10,246 nt of DNA from Actinomycetes bacterium. Its GTDB lineage: Bacteria; Actinomycetota; Thermoleophilia; BMS3ABIN01. Shown here piece after piece: positions 1-6,725 of the stretch (its first letter is position 1; every line of letters begins with the position of its first letter). The DNA lies in contig JAJYLK010000019.1 in the NCBI GenBank assembly GCA_021787775.1, positions 1-10,246 on the forward strand. The letters are read 5' to 3'. The notes beneath the pieces are model-generated. The model did no database searches. It had not been told where the DNA came from and saw only the letters and a list, made by a program, of their open reading frames with translations. The translations under genes were made by a program, and so were the position numbers.

Positions 1-970
1 AGCTGCGGATGTCCCCCGGCGGCCCGTCGCCAAACGGCCGGTTGCAGGCCACCAGCTTGTCCTTGCCGGGGCAGCCGCTGGTCATGAAGGGGATGCCGGA
101 ATCGATCACGATTCCCAGCTCCTCGTCGCTGAGGCCGAAATCGATCAGCCTGCCGGACGCGTCGAACGCCATCTCCTGCTGGCGGGAGAGTTCGCCCCTG
201 ATCACGTAAGCGGCCAGCTGCATCCGCCGGAACCGGCCCGGCTGGCAGGCTGCCCGGTCCTGCAGTGCCGAGCCCTCTTCCGGATAGAAAGAGAACAGGT
301 GCACGTTGACGCCCATATCGATCAGGCGCTGCATCGTCGCAACCATCTCGACTTCGGTCTCACCCAGCCCGACGATCAGATGGCAACCGGCCTTGCCGTG
401 GCCGAAGACCGCCACCGCCTGCTCCAGGCACTCCCAGTACCGCCCCCATTCGTGGGGGCCGCCGACGCCGCTGCCACGGTAGCGGTCGAAGATCTCTTCG
501 GTGGCACCGTCGAGAGCGACGCTGCCGATCTCGGCGCCCGCCCTGCTGAAGGCGCGCAGCTTGCCGGCGTCCAGGACAGTCGGCGCCATCAGCAGCGAGA
601 TGGCCTTGGATAGCGGCACGAGCCGCTCGGTCAGCTCAAGGGTATCCTGAAAGGCGCGCCCGTGGGTCACCATCGAGATGCAGATGCGGTCGACGCGCGG
701 CGAGTGCTCCTGGATCCTCTTAAGCACTTCGTCCAGCGCGAAGGACGGCCATTCGACGCGGATAAAACTCTTCTGGCGGAACTCGCCCTGGCGCTGGCGC
801 TGCAGCCCGCAATATGCGCAGTTGCCGGCGCAGCCGCCACGGTAGGTGAGCAGCAAATTGATGCAGTGCAGCTTTGCGTCACGGTAGAACCGTCCCGGCC
901 TCAACCCCAGCGTCATCGCCGCGGCCAGACTCATCTGCACATGTCCCGGACTCTCAACCAACTGTTTCAT
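1..970 (-). CDS. lipS2: Radical SAM lipoyl synthase component LipS2 (3' end beyond the window)
   Basis: The open frame reads 323 codons without a stop and runs off the left edge, so the C-terminus is missing. The start ATG (968-970) follows a GAGGAG ribosome site by 5 nt and overlaps the end of the upstream flavoprotein gene by 17 bp, which suggests translational coupling. Residues 47-54 (CAGNCAYC) give the CxxxCxxC motif that binds the radical SAM [4Fe-4S] cluster. Near the visible end, TSGCPGKD and ACNRPFGD resemble the Cys-rich tail of biotin-synthase-like LipS2 proteins. In the two-protein lipoyl synthase known from archaea and sulfur oxidisers, LipS1 and LipS2 together insert two sulfurs into a protein-bound octanoyl chain. 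The assignment as LipS2, rather than another biotin-synthase-like enzyme, rests mainly on its neighbours lipS1, ligase, lipT and lbpA. Confidence 0.82.
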   Translation of the reverse strand, partial: MKQLVESPGHVQMSLAAAMTLGLRPGRFYRDAKLHCINLLLTYRGGCAGNCAYCGLQRQRQGEFRQKSFIRVEWPSFALDEVLKRIQEHSPRVDRICISMVTHGRAFQDTLELTERLVPLSKAISLLMAPTVLDAGKLRAFSRAGAEIGSVALDGATEEIFDRYRGSGVGGPHEWGRYWECLEQAVAVFGHGKAGCHLIVGLGETEVEMVATMQRLIDMGVNVHLFSFYPEEGSALQDRAACQPGRFRRMQLAAYVIRGELSRQQEMAFDASGRLIDFGLSDEELGIVIDSGIPFMTSGCPGKDKLVACNRPFGDGPPGDIRS

Positions 971-2024
971 GTTGCTCCTCGAAGGCAAACCAGCTTTTTC
1001 TGACGGCCTGGCTGAGGGCGGCGGCATCGCCGCTCCAGCAATTTTCCATTTCGCGGCGACCACGGACGGCCTGGCGCCATGATCGTCCGATGAAAAGCTC
1101 ACATTCTTCTTCATATTCCGCCAGCGCCGCTGCGTCGCCGTCAGCAGCCCTGGCGGCGGCCGCTCCCGCCAGCTCACCGGCGAAGACGGCGCTGGGGACC
1201 CCGGCGCCGGTGATCGGGTGAGCGTGGCCGGCAGCGTCGCCGGCGAGGATGACTTTGCCGGCACGCACCCGCGACTGGCCGCCGACGGGGATAAGGCCAC
1301 CGGTGACAGTCCTGCCGGTCATGTCACTAATGACCCCGGCTGCCAGTAACTCCCGTTTGAGCTCTGCCAGCGCCCGGACACTGCTGACGGCAAAACGCGG
1401 ATCAACGCCGGCGCCGACGTTGGCCAACCCTCCCTTGGGGAAGACCCAGCCGTAGCCGCCGGGGATGTAGCGGCGGAAGAAGATATGTGTCGTGTCGAGG
1501 CCGGAAGCCAGCGGCAGCAGCTCCTGCCGGGCGCGAACGCACCCGTTAGCCTCAAGGCCCAGCCAGCGGCGCACCGCCGAACGCGGCCCGTCGCAACCGA
1601 TGACCACAGCCGGGCTCATTTCATGTTCACCATCGCCGTTCCTGAGCGTGACAACGCCATGGGCAAGCGACACCGCCGCGGTGGCGCCAATGAACCGCGC
1701 GCCCGCCTCCTCGGCCAGGCCGAGCAGCTTTCGGTCGAAGCGGTTACGGTGGCAGATCACCCCCGGCGCCAGCGTCATGACGCTGGTGCCGTCCGGCAGG
1801 TGCGTCTGCATGCCGCTGACGGTCTGCGCCACGTCGCCGCTGTCCTTCAGCAGGCTGAAATCATGTGCCAGACGGTATGGCAGATGTTCGGCGCACTGCA
1901 CCGGCAGGCCGACCGTCGCCTTGCGGTCGGCGATGACCACGCGGGCGCCCGCGGCCGCAGCCGCGCGGGCTGCTGAACTGCCCGCCGGACCGGCACCGAT
2001 CACCAGCACGTCACAATCAGGCAC
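954..2024 (-). CDS. lipT: Geranylgeranyl-reductase-family FAD oxidoreductase, LipT-like
   Basis: This is a 356-residue flavoprotein. It has an N-terminal Rossmann dinucleotide motif (VIGAGPAG, about residues 8-15), a PVQCAEHLP segment at 41-49, CDGPRSAVR at 144-152, the family-typical YGWVFPKGG near 191-199, and the second FAD motif AGDAAGHAHP at 261-270. These are marks of the geranylgeranyl-reductase branch of FAD monooxygenase-like enzymes. The start is GTG at 2022-2024, overlapping the ligase stop by 8 bp, with GGAG about 9 nt upstream. In lipoate-assembly clusters of sulfur oxidisers a protein of this family, called LipT, is thought to supply electrons to the radical SAM lipoyl synthases. 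The electron-donor role here is inferred from its place between the ligase and lipS2. A role in isoprenoid lipid reduction is possible but fits the neighbours less well. Confidence 0.82.
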   Translation of the reverse strand: MPDCDVLVIGAGPAGSSAARAAAAAGARVVIADRKATVGLPVQCAEHLPYRLAHDFSLLKDSGDVAQTVSGMQTHLPDGTSVMTLAPGVICHRNRFDRKLLGLAEEAGARFIGATAAVSLAHGVVTLRNGDGEHEMSPAVVIGCDGPRSAVRRWLGLEANGCVRARQELLPLASGLDTTHIFFRRYIPGGYGWVFPKGGLANVGAGVDPRFAVSSVRALAELKRELLAAGVISDMTGRTVTGGLIPVGGQSRVRAGKVILAGDAAGHAHPITGAGVPSAVFAGELAGAAAARAADGDAAALAEYEEECELFIGRSWRQAVRGRREMENCWSGDAAALSQAVRKSWFAFEEQHETVG

Positions 2025-3582
2025 CGGACTTCACTCCTTTCACGGCCCCAAGCACCTTCTCCAGCAGATCCAGCCGCAGCTGCGTCTGGTTCTCAAACTG
2101 GCCCCGGTAGGCCTTTTCCTCCACGCCCAGCTGATAGCAGGTATCTTCTGATATATCAATCAGCACCGCCGGCAGGCCCGCTTCGATGAAGGTTCGCTGG
2201 CGTTTGATGAAGAAGGCTTCGCAGCAGCAGCCGACATAAGCACGGGCGCCGTTCAGCTTGCCGCTGTCAAGCGTCTCTTTCAAGTGCTCGTAATCGTGGA
2301 TCGTGATCACTTCAAGGCCAGCTTCTGCCGCCATCTCGTATGCCTCGCCGATCGAGCATTCGCCGCACATGTCGCAGCCGTCGCGGTCGCGGTAACCACA
2401 GTCAAGCGGCTTGGCGCAGTAAGGCAGCAGCAGCAGGGAACACTGATCGACGGTGCTGTCGAAGTCGCCGTTGACGGTGAAGATTGAGTTGGCGTCGCTC
2501 AAGTCGATGCCGTACCCGGGCAGGCTAAGCTTCGCCAGCGCCAGCCCGACGGCGCGCCGAAAATCAGCCGGCGTCACGCTGAGCGTCGACAGGTCCGTGC
2601 CGCTAAAAAAGCTGTCGATCGCCGCTTCCGCCTCTGCCAGCGGGATGTCTTTCAGCGCCGCCTCCAGGTCGAGCACCAGCCGCCGGGGGCTGACAAAGAA
2701 GTCGCCACTGATCAGGCACTGCTTCAGGCGGGCGCGGCGGGTGTCGACGCTGGCAGCCACGCGGATAAGGCCGCCCTCGACGCGCAGGACGGAACGCAGC
2801 AGCTGATGCTCGCCGTCAGGATCGCTGACCAGCTCCAGCCAATCCGGCTGGCTGTATTCCTCGAGGAACTCTGCCTGCAGCCCTGCTTCCGCCACCGTCA
2901 GGCCGGCAGCCGCAAATTCGATCCCCAGCTCCTGCTCGAAGCCACGGCGGACAGCGTCCTTGATTTCAGACATCGGCGGCAGCGCGCCGCCCAGCTCATC
3001 CTTGAGTGAAGTGACGCGTTCGCTAAGCGAGGAGAGCCCTTTGGCGGAGAGCTTCTCCGTCGGGATCCTGAGCGATTTAATCATTGTCTCGGCGTCCAGG
3101 TCGATCAGCAGCGTGCCCTGGAACAAAAAGGCATCTCCCTCGAAGACGCCGCCGGTGCCGGAGATCTTCCGTCCGGCGACCTCGATATCGTTACGCGCCC
3201 GGAAGGCGGCGTCGACGCCCAGCAGCCGCAGGCCGGCGGCAAATGCCTCACAGATCTTCCGCGTGATCTCATCCTGGCGCAGCCCGAAGCGCGCCTTCAG
3301 GCAGATGAGCTCCCAGCCAAGGTGCGAGCTGTCGAAGTAGAGCGCGCCGCCGCCGGTGATGCGTCGCTGGATATCGATGCCCCGGGCGCTGCAGTAATCC
3401 AGCCGCAGCTCCTGGCCGAGGCTCTGGAAGTAGCCAACGAGCGCCGCCGGCGGATCGTACCTGAGGAAATGCAGTGTGTCAGGAATCAGATTCTGGCTGC
3501 GCGCCGCCAGCAGCGCCGAATCCAGGGCGATATTCTCAACCGCGCTCTTCGCGCCCGTGTCCAGCAGACGCCAGGTTTCCAT
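2017..3582 (-). CDS. lplA: Lipoate-protein ligase (LplA-LplB) fused to a C-terminal DUF116 domain
   Basis: The product has 521 residues and three parts. Residues 1-225 are a biotin/lipoate ligase domain with RRITGGGA at 73-80 and the catalytic-lysine region GRKISGTGG (K139), followed by a typical SLSERVTSL segment at 185-193. Residues 245-350 look like the LplB accessory domain, which promotes lipoyl-AMP formation. Residues 355-515 match DUF116: LLLPYCAKPLDC, then CDMCGEC at 403-409, a GCCCEAFF block at 451-458, and C482, ten cysteines in all. Canonical LplA is about 340 residues, so the tail is a true extension. The ATG at 3582 lies inside the end of lipS1 (47-bp overlap) and is preceded by GGGGAG. 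It likely loads octanoate or lipoate on the LbpA encoded two genes upstream. The role of the DUF116 part is unknown; its cysteines suggest a metal or Fe-S site. Confidence 0.88.
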   Translation of the reverse strand: METWRLLDTGAKSAVENIALDSALLAARSQNLIPDTLHFLRYDPPAALVGYFQSLGQELRLDYCSARGIDIQRRITGGGALYFDSSHLGWELICLKARFGLRQDEITRKICEAFAAGLRLLGVDAAFRARNDIEVAGRKISGTGGVFEGDAFLFQGTLLIDLDAETMIKSLRIPTEKLSAKGLSSLSERVTSLKDELGGALPPMSEIKDAVRRGFEQELGIEFAAAGLTVAEAGLQAEFLEEYSQPDWLELVSDPDGEHQLLRSVLRVEGGLIRVAASVDTRRARLKQCLISGDFFVSPRRLVLDLEAALKDIPLAEAEAAIDSFFSGTDLSTLSVTPADFRRAVGLALAKLSLPGYGIDLSDANSIFTVNGDFDSTVDQCSLLLLPYCAKPLDCGYRDRDGCDMCGECSIGEAYEMAAEAGLEVITIHDYEHLKETLDSGKLNGARAYVGCCCEAFFIKRQRTFIEAGLPAVLIDISEDTCYQLGVEEKAYRGQFENQTQLRLDLLEKVLGAVKGVKSGA

Positions 3583-4597
3583 CGTCTTGCCACTCCCCTT
3601 CGTCCTGATATATCAATGAACAGCATTGCTCAGAGAACACTGGCTCCAGGCCCATGCGACGCGCGCTCTGGATGATCCCTTCGGCTGGATAGGCAATGCC
3701 GTTGAGCCCGGCCCTGAGCGCCAGCTCGTCGGTGCGCCGCTTGTGCTCCCCGTAAGGCCGGGCACAGCCGAGCATGACCGGCGCCCGGGGAAATAGTTCC
3801 CTGGCGGCGACCATGATGTCCCCCACCGCCTCCGGCGGCGGCGGTGTCACATCCTGCATCGGCGTTCCCGGCTGCGGCGTCAGCACCACCAGCACCAGCG
3901 CCGCAACATCGTGCCGGGCGATCATCTCCAGCGCCCGCAGCTCACCCGCTATACGACCGAAATGCAGGCCTATCACCACGTGCGGCGCTGTCCTGATTCC
4001 GGACTGGCAAAGAAGCGCCAGCGACTGCTCGAAATTATCGACGACCGCATCAAGGTGGTAGACCTCATGGATGGTCTCGTCAGCGCCCAGCATGTCCAGC
4101 ATGGCGATGTCGACGCCGGCGGCCGCCAGCGCCGCCGCCAGCTCGCCGTCGACAAGGCCGGTGTGGACAGCGATCGTCAGCCCTATCTGCTTCAGAGCCG
4201 CCAGGGCACCGGCGTACTCCAGCAGCGGCACGGAACCGTCCTCCCGCGAGCCGCCGCTGATTAGCAGGCCCTCACCGCCGCCCTGTTTCAGTCGGCTACC
4301 GAGCTTCAGCAGCTCCTCTGGCGACCGTGCCGCATGCATGGTCTCCAGGATCCGGGAACGGCAATGCTCGCATTTGAGCTTGCAGGCGCTGCCGGTGATT
4401 GAGACAGGAATGAATCGCGGCTCATCGCTGTTGCGGAAGCCTTCGGTCTCGTACCGCTTGATCGAGGGTGCGTAAAAATGGACGCGGTTGCCGAAGCGCG
4501 CGCGTCCGGTATTCCAGGCCTGGCGGTAACGCTGCGCGGCGCCGTCGCGCAGCAAGGCCTCGTTTTGCGCGGAGGCCTTTTTGTCCCCTAGTCGCAA
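3536..4597 (-). CDS. lipS1: Radical SAM lipoyl synthase component LipS1
   Basis: This 353-residue protein has the radical SAM motif C72-KLK-C76-EH-C79 after ITGSA, a GGSREDG segment at 115-121, a long TIM-barrel-like middle with VVIGLHFG (207-214), and C-terminal cysteines at 278, 325 and 326 (EQCCSLIY). The spacing and the C-terminal double cysteine fit the LipS1 half of the LipS1/LipS2 lipoyl synthase, in which each subunit is thought to add one sulfur. The start is uncertain. The frame opens with TTG at 4597, overlapping the lbpA stop by 10 bp and without a clear Shine-Dalgarno sequence, so translation may be coupled to lbpA. No ATG occurs before residue 87, which is past the radical SAM motif. 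Its tail of about 25 residues overlaps the start of the ligase gene. Confidence 0.85.
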   Translation of the reverse strand: MRLGDKKASAQNEALLRDGAAQRYRQAWNTGRARFGNRVHFYAPSIKRYETEGFRNSDEPRFIPVSITGSACKLKCEHCRSRILETMHAARSPEELLKLGSRLKQGGGEGLLISGGSREDGSVPLLEYAGALAALKQIGLTIAVHTGLVDGELAAALAAAGVDIAMLDMLGADETIHEVYHLDAVVDNFEQSLALLCQSGIRTAPHVVIGLHFGRIAGELRALEMIARHDVAALVLVVLTPQPGTPMQDVTPPPPEAVGDIMVAARELFPRAPVMLGCARPYGEHKRRTDELALRAGLNGIAYPAEGIIQSARRMGLEPVFSEQCCSLIYQDEGEWQDDGNLASAGHGREERG

Positions 4598-5055
4598 TTC
4601 AGCAGATCTTTGCTCTTGAATGCATCGAGTTCAGCTTCCATCCAGGCGCGAATGGCTTCCTCGCCATGAGGCAGGTCTGCCAGATCAGCTTCCAGGTTGG
4701 TGGGCTCCACCAAGACGACCCAATTGCCGTAGTTGTCGTCATTGACCATCGACGGCTTGGCAACCACATCCGCGTTCACTGCCACGATCGTGCCTGACAC
4801 AGGCGAACGCATCGGACCGATGAACTTGCCGCTCTCGACATTGCCGAAAGCGTGGTCCTTGCGGATGGCGCGACCTTCGGGAAACGTCCGCATCTGCGCC
4901 AGCGTGCCGGCGGCCCACTGGCCGAAGGCGTCCAGGCCCATGCGCACCTTGCCGTCTTCAACCTTGGCCCAGATATGGTCCTTCTTGTGATAATAGAAGT
5001 CGTCCGGCAGTTCCCACGAACATTCTTCCTTGGTGCCAGCCTTGATCAATACCAT
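4588..5055 (-). CDS. lbpA: GcvH-like lipoate-binding protein (LbpA type)
   Basis: This 155-residue protein has the glycine cleavage H-protein fold signature. It shows YYHKKDHIWA near 21-30 (compare YTKEHEWV), then VESGKFIGPMRSPVSG around 73-88, in which K77 aligns with the lipoylated lysine of GcvH (ESVKAASDVYSPVSG), and PSMVNDDNYG near 101-110. The ATG at 5055 is preceded by GGGAG at 7 nt. No glycine cleavage genes (gcvT, gcvP) are in the window. The gene instead sits between tusA and a complete lipoate-assembly set. That context identifies it with the LbpA proteins, which carry sulfur substrates on lipoate in the cytoplasmic sHdr sulfur-oxidation pathway, rather than with a glycine-cleavage H protein. 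The assignment is a context inference; the lipoyl-carrier nature itself is seen directly. Confidence 0.88.
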   Translation of the reverse strand: MVLIKAGTKEECSWELPDDFYYHKKDHIWAKVEDGKVRMGLDAFGQWAAGTLAQMRTFPEGRAIRKDHAFGNVESGKFIGPMRSPVSGTIVAVNADVVAKPSMVNDDNYGNWVVLVEPTNLEADLADLPHGEEAIRAWMEAELDAFKSKDLLNCD

Positions 5056-5075
5056 ACGCCTACTCCCGTGTCAGT

Positions 5076-5321
5076 TCATTTCTTGATATAGAAGTGCCAG
5101 AAAGCGCCGCTCGCGTCTTCCTCGACCTCGCAGGCCCAGCCGCCCGCCTTGCACAGCGTCGGCAGGCTTTCGCGGATCGCCGGCTCGTAATCGACGAGGA
5201 ACTCGACCACTTCGCCTTCACCGGCGGCCTTCATGCCCTTCTTCGCTGACAGGTTCGGATACGGGCACTTCTGGCCCTTGCAGTCAACTATGTTGACTAC
5301 TCCCTCTTCCTTGAGTGACAT
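5076..5321 (-). CDS. tusA: TusA-family sulfurtransferase
   Basis: The 81-residue product carries the TusA active-site motif DCKGQKCPYP at residues 13-22. C19 is the persulfide cysteine of the CPxP box, with further cysteines at 14, 57 and 64. Length and motif match the small cytoplasmic persulfide carriers of the TusA/SirA/YedF family. The ATG at 5321 has GAGG 7 nt upstream. It lies 21 nt after the dsrH-like gene and 20 nt before lbpA, in the same operon. In sulfur oxidisers TusA receives sulfane sulfur from rhodanese or DsrE-type proteins and passes it on to DsrEFH or to the sHdr complex. Here its likely partners are the DsrE/F/H-like proteins and LbpA encoded beside it. A tRNA-thiolation role is less likely given this operon. 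Confidence 0.92.
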   Translation of the reverse strand: MSLKEEGVVNIVDCKGQKCPYPNLSAKKGMKAAGEGEVVEFLVDYEPAIRESLPTLCKAGGWACEVEEDASGAFWHFYIKK

Positions 5322-5342
5322 CTTGTGACCTCGATTCTGCCG

Positions 5343-5594
5343 TCAGGCGAAATTGACGACCTTGTTGTCGACGATCATGTCGACCAGTTCGTCGTAGTCG
5401 ATGATCCTCGCGCCGCCGACGCGCTCGGCCACGCCTCGCTTTTCCACATCTTCCTTGACGGCGTAGACATTATCCAGCCCGGAAGCGTCAGCATAGACGC
5501 CGTCCTCGATCAGGACCACCTTGGCGTCGCTATCGCGCTTGGCCATGTCCAGGCCTACTTCAGCATAAGGAAGATTGATCAGATAAAGTGCCAT
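5343..5594 (-). CDS. dsrH: DsrH/TusB-like protein lacking cysteine
   Basis: This is an 83-residue protein of the DsrE/F/H superfamily. The segments VVLIEDGVYA (26-35), VKEDVEKRG (46-54) and IIDYDELVDMI (64-74) match the DsrH/TusB pattern (LIxDGVY, then DxxxRG, then a final DYDxxVDL helix). It is somewhat shorter than typical DsrH (about 95-100 residues). It contains no cysteine at all, whereas characterised DsrH/TusB proteins have a conserved one. A purely structural role in a DsrEFH-like hexamer is therefore plausible. The start ATG at 5594 follows AGGAG closely. It is third in the operon, after the DsrE- and DsrF-like genes. Confidence 0.82.
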   Translation of the reverse strand: MALYLINLPYAEVGLDMAKRDSDAKVVLIEDGVYADASGLDNVYAVKEDVEKRGVAERVGGARIIDYDELVDMIVDNKVVNFA

Positions 5595-5604
5595 TTTATT
5601 CTCC

Positions 5605-5955
5605 TCAGAAGTCGTAAACTACGTCATTGTCAGAGATCAGCTTCGAGATATCATCGCGGGAGATGACCTCGAACATGTCATCGATCTCGCCTGCGGCGAT
5701 GCCCCGCTTTGCCAGCGAATCGCCGTCCACGTAGTAATGCGTCTCGCTGATGTCGGCGATGGTCTTCAAGTACCCGGCTGATTCGCTCTTGTCCGAGCCC
5801 TTGAGGGCGTAATAAGCGCCGTCACCCATGTACACGCAGGTGACCTTGTGCTCGTCCATGCCGCTCATCATGCCGACGACGGCCCTGAGTCCTTCGGTGT
5901 AGTAGATCGAACCGAACGGCGCCTTCAGGAACATGAAAAGGATTTTCTTTTCCAT
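5605..5955 (-). CDS. dsrF: DsrF/TusC-like sulfur relay protein
   Basis: This 116-residue protein begins EKKILFMFLKAPFGSIYYTEGLR-like, the typical DsrF/TusC opening (KxPxG, then the helix EGLRAVVG at 21-28). It continues with VTCVYMGDGAYYALKG (38-53) and THYYVDGDSLAKRGI (72-86), again typical of TusC. Its only cysteine is C40. The family forms an alpha2-beta2-gamma2 hexamer with DsrE/TusD and DsrH/TusB. The ATG at 5955 has an AAGGGG site about 6 nt upstream. It lies 18 nt after the dsrE-like gene and 10 nt before the dsrH-like gene, so the three are almost certainly cotranscribed. Confidence 0.85.
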   Translation of the reverse strand: MEKKILFMFLKAPFGSIYYTEGLRAVVGMMSGMDEHKVTCVYMGDGAYYALKGSDKSESAGYLKTIADISETHYYVDGDSLAKRGIAAGEIDDMFEVISRDDISKLISDNDVVYDF

Positions 5956-5973
5956 TTTTAACCCCTTTTGGTC

Positions 5974-6327
5974 TTAGAGAGTGATTACCCTGTCAGCCTG
6001 GCCGACAAAGGCGGCCCAATCCGGAATGCCGCCGACTTTGATGCCTTCAGAGAAGAATTTGCCGCTCTGCTGGCCACGGGCGTTGACACAGATGCCGCAG
6101 CAAACTATTTCAGCGCCGTTGTCAACCAGTTCCTTGTAGTAATCGCCCGGGACCTTTTCCCAATCAGCGAACTCCTGGGTGCTGAGGCCGTTGTAGATGC
6201 CGTCGAGATAGCAGAAGAAAGTGACCCCGTGACCTTTCTTCAGCGCGGCAGCCGCAATCTTGGCGGCTGTGGACCATTTTTCCGTTTGGAAAGGTCCTTC
6301 GGTCAGTAAGAAGTTGATGTTTGCCAT
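5974..6327 (-). CDS. dsrE: DsrE/TusD-like sulfurtransferase
   Basis: With the start at 6327 the product has 117 residues. It has a Rossmann-like beta-alpha DsrE core: NINFLLTEGPF, then AAALKKGHGVTFFCYLDG (26-43), GAEIVCCGICVNARG (71-85) and a C-terminal ADRVITL. The CCGIC block (C76, C77, C80) falls where DsrE/TusD carries its persulfide cysteine (near residue 78 in DsrE). ATG 6327 was chosen because it is preceded by AGAGG and starts at the first conserved strand. A second in-frame ATG at 6414 would add 29 unconserved residues. It has its own AAGGTGG-like site, but it lies in the arm of a perfect hairpin. This is the first gene of the sulfur/lipoate operon. DsrE alone could also be a paralogue such as DsrE3, but the following dsrF and dsrH support DsrE. 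Confidence 0.85.
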   Translation of the reverse strand: MANINFLLTEGPFQTEKWSTAAKIAAAALKKGHGVTFFCYLDGIYNGLSTQEFADWEKVPGDYYKELVDNGAEIVCCGICVNARGQQSGKFFSEGIKVGGIPDWAAFVGQADRVITL

Positions 6328-6391
6328 GAGAACCTCTTTCCTTTCCGGCGCCGGCCCCCTAGTGTTTTGGGCCGTGCCCTGTTGCGGGGAA

Positions 6392-6414
6392 ATGCCGCTT
6401 GCATGAAGCGGCAT
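6392..6414 (-). promoter_or_regulatory. Hairpin in the operon leader at an upstream in-frame ATG
   Basis: ATGCCGCTT (6392-6400) and AAGCGGCAT (6406-6414) form a perfect 9-bp stem with a 5-nt loop. Read as RNA of the minus strand, the 5' arm begins exactly with the AUG at 6414, which is in frame with dsrE and preceded by AAGGTGGGCG. The hairpin could mask this upstream start, or it may be a protein-binding operator in DNA. A second 10-bp palindrome CCGGCGCCGG lies at 6345-6354, just before the dsrE ribosome site. Confidence 0.45.
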
Positions 6415-6440
6415 CGCCCACCTTTATTCCTAGTTCAACG

Positions 6441-6469
6441 ATTATAGAATTTATAACCTGATCATACAA
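6441..6469 (-). promoter_or_regulatory. Sigma70-type promoter for the dsrE-tusA-lbpA-lip operon
   Basis: On the minus strand a -35 TTGTAT (6464-6469) and a perfect -10 TATAAT (6441-6446) are separated by exactly 17 bp. They lie in an AT-rich pocket (about 6425-6530) of an otherwise GC-rich region. The predicted start near 6434 would give a leader of about 107 nt before dsrE. No competing promoter of similar quality was seen inside the operon. Confidence 0.72.
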
Positions 6470-6501
6470 CTCAGAATTAATAAACTAATCATGCTACTCA
6501 G
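6455..6501 (-). repeat. Tandem 20-bp direct repeat overlapping the -35 region
   Basis: Two copies, 6482-6501 (CTGAGTAGCATGATTAGTTT) and 6455-6474 (CTGAGTTGTATGATCAGGTT), match at 16 of 20 positions and are 27 bp apart. The promoter-proximal copy covers the -35 box. Such spaced copies suggest binding sites for a regulator, either repressor or activator. No regulator gene is in the window to name. Confidence 0.55.
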
Positions 6502-6725
6502 GAAATGCTTCATTATTGATACGCAACTGGCTCTGTAAGGGGAACGCCGCGGTCCAGCAGCCGGCAAAGAGATCCGTTCGCTGACCTCGACGGTTGAACT
6601 GGTAGCAGAGCGTCGGTCACCATTTCTTCCTGGCGATGAAGAGGTCTAGATTTGGCAGTGCAAGCGGCGTGCCAACATGCGCACACGTGGAGGAAATGAC
6701 ACATCCGGCGTAGTCGCCGGGATAA
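6502..6725. other. Unassigned stretch between the operon promoter and tRNA-Arg
   Basis: About 220 bp with no convincing gene. A 63-codon minus-strand frame (6513-6704) has no recognisable motif, and its ATG has only a distant candidate ribosome site. Next to the tRNA a small perfect hairpin, CCGGCG-TAGT-CGCCGG (6705-6720), begins 5 nt past the CCA end of tRNA-Arg. It has no U-tract and might be a processing or weak termination signal. I saw no known small RNA here. Confidence 0.4.

Noticed and set aside
4588..5055. Reading the GcvH-like gene as a glycine cleavage H protein
   Set aside because: No gcvT or gcvP is nearby, and the gene is flanked by tusA and lipoate-assembly genes, which fits LbpA better.
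6097..6102. A CRISPR array or transposon in the window
   Set aside because: No spaced repeats with spacers, no transposase motif and no terminal inverted repeats were seen. The only repeat pair is the promoter element at 6455-6501.
6513..6704. A 63-codon minus-strand frame between the promoter and tRNA-Arg
   Set aside because: No motif, no close ribosome site and mixed composition. It lies in an otherwise unassigned spacer and is more likely chance.
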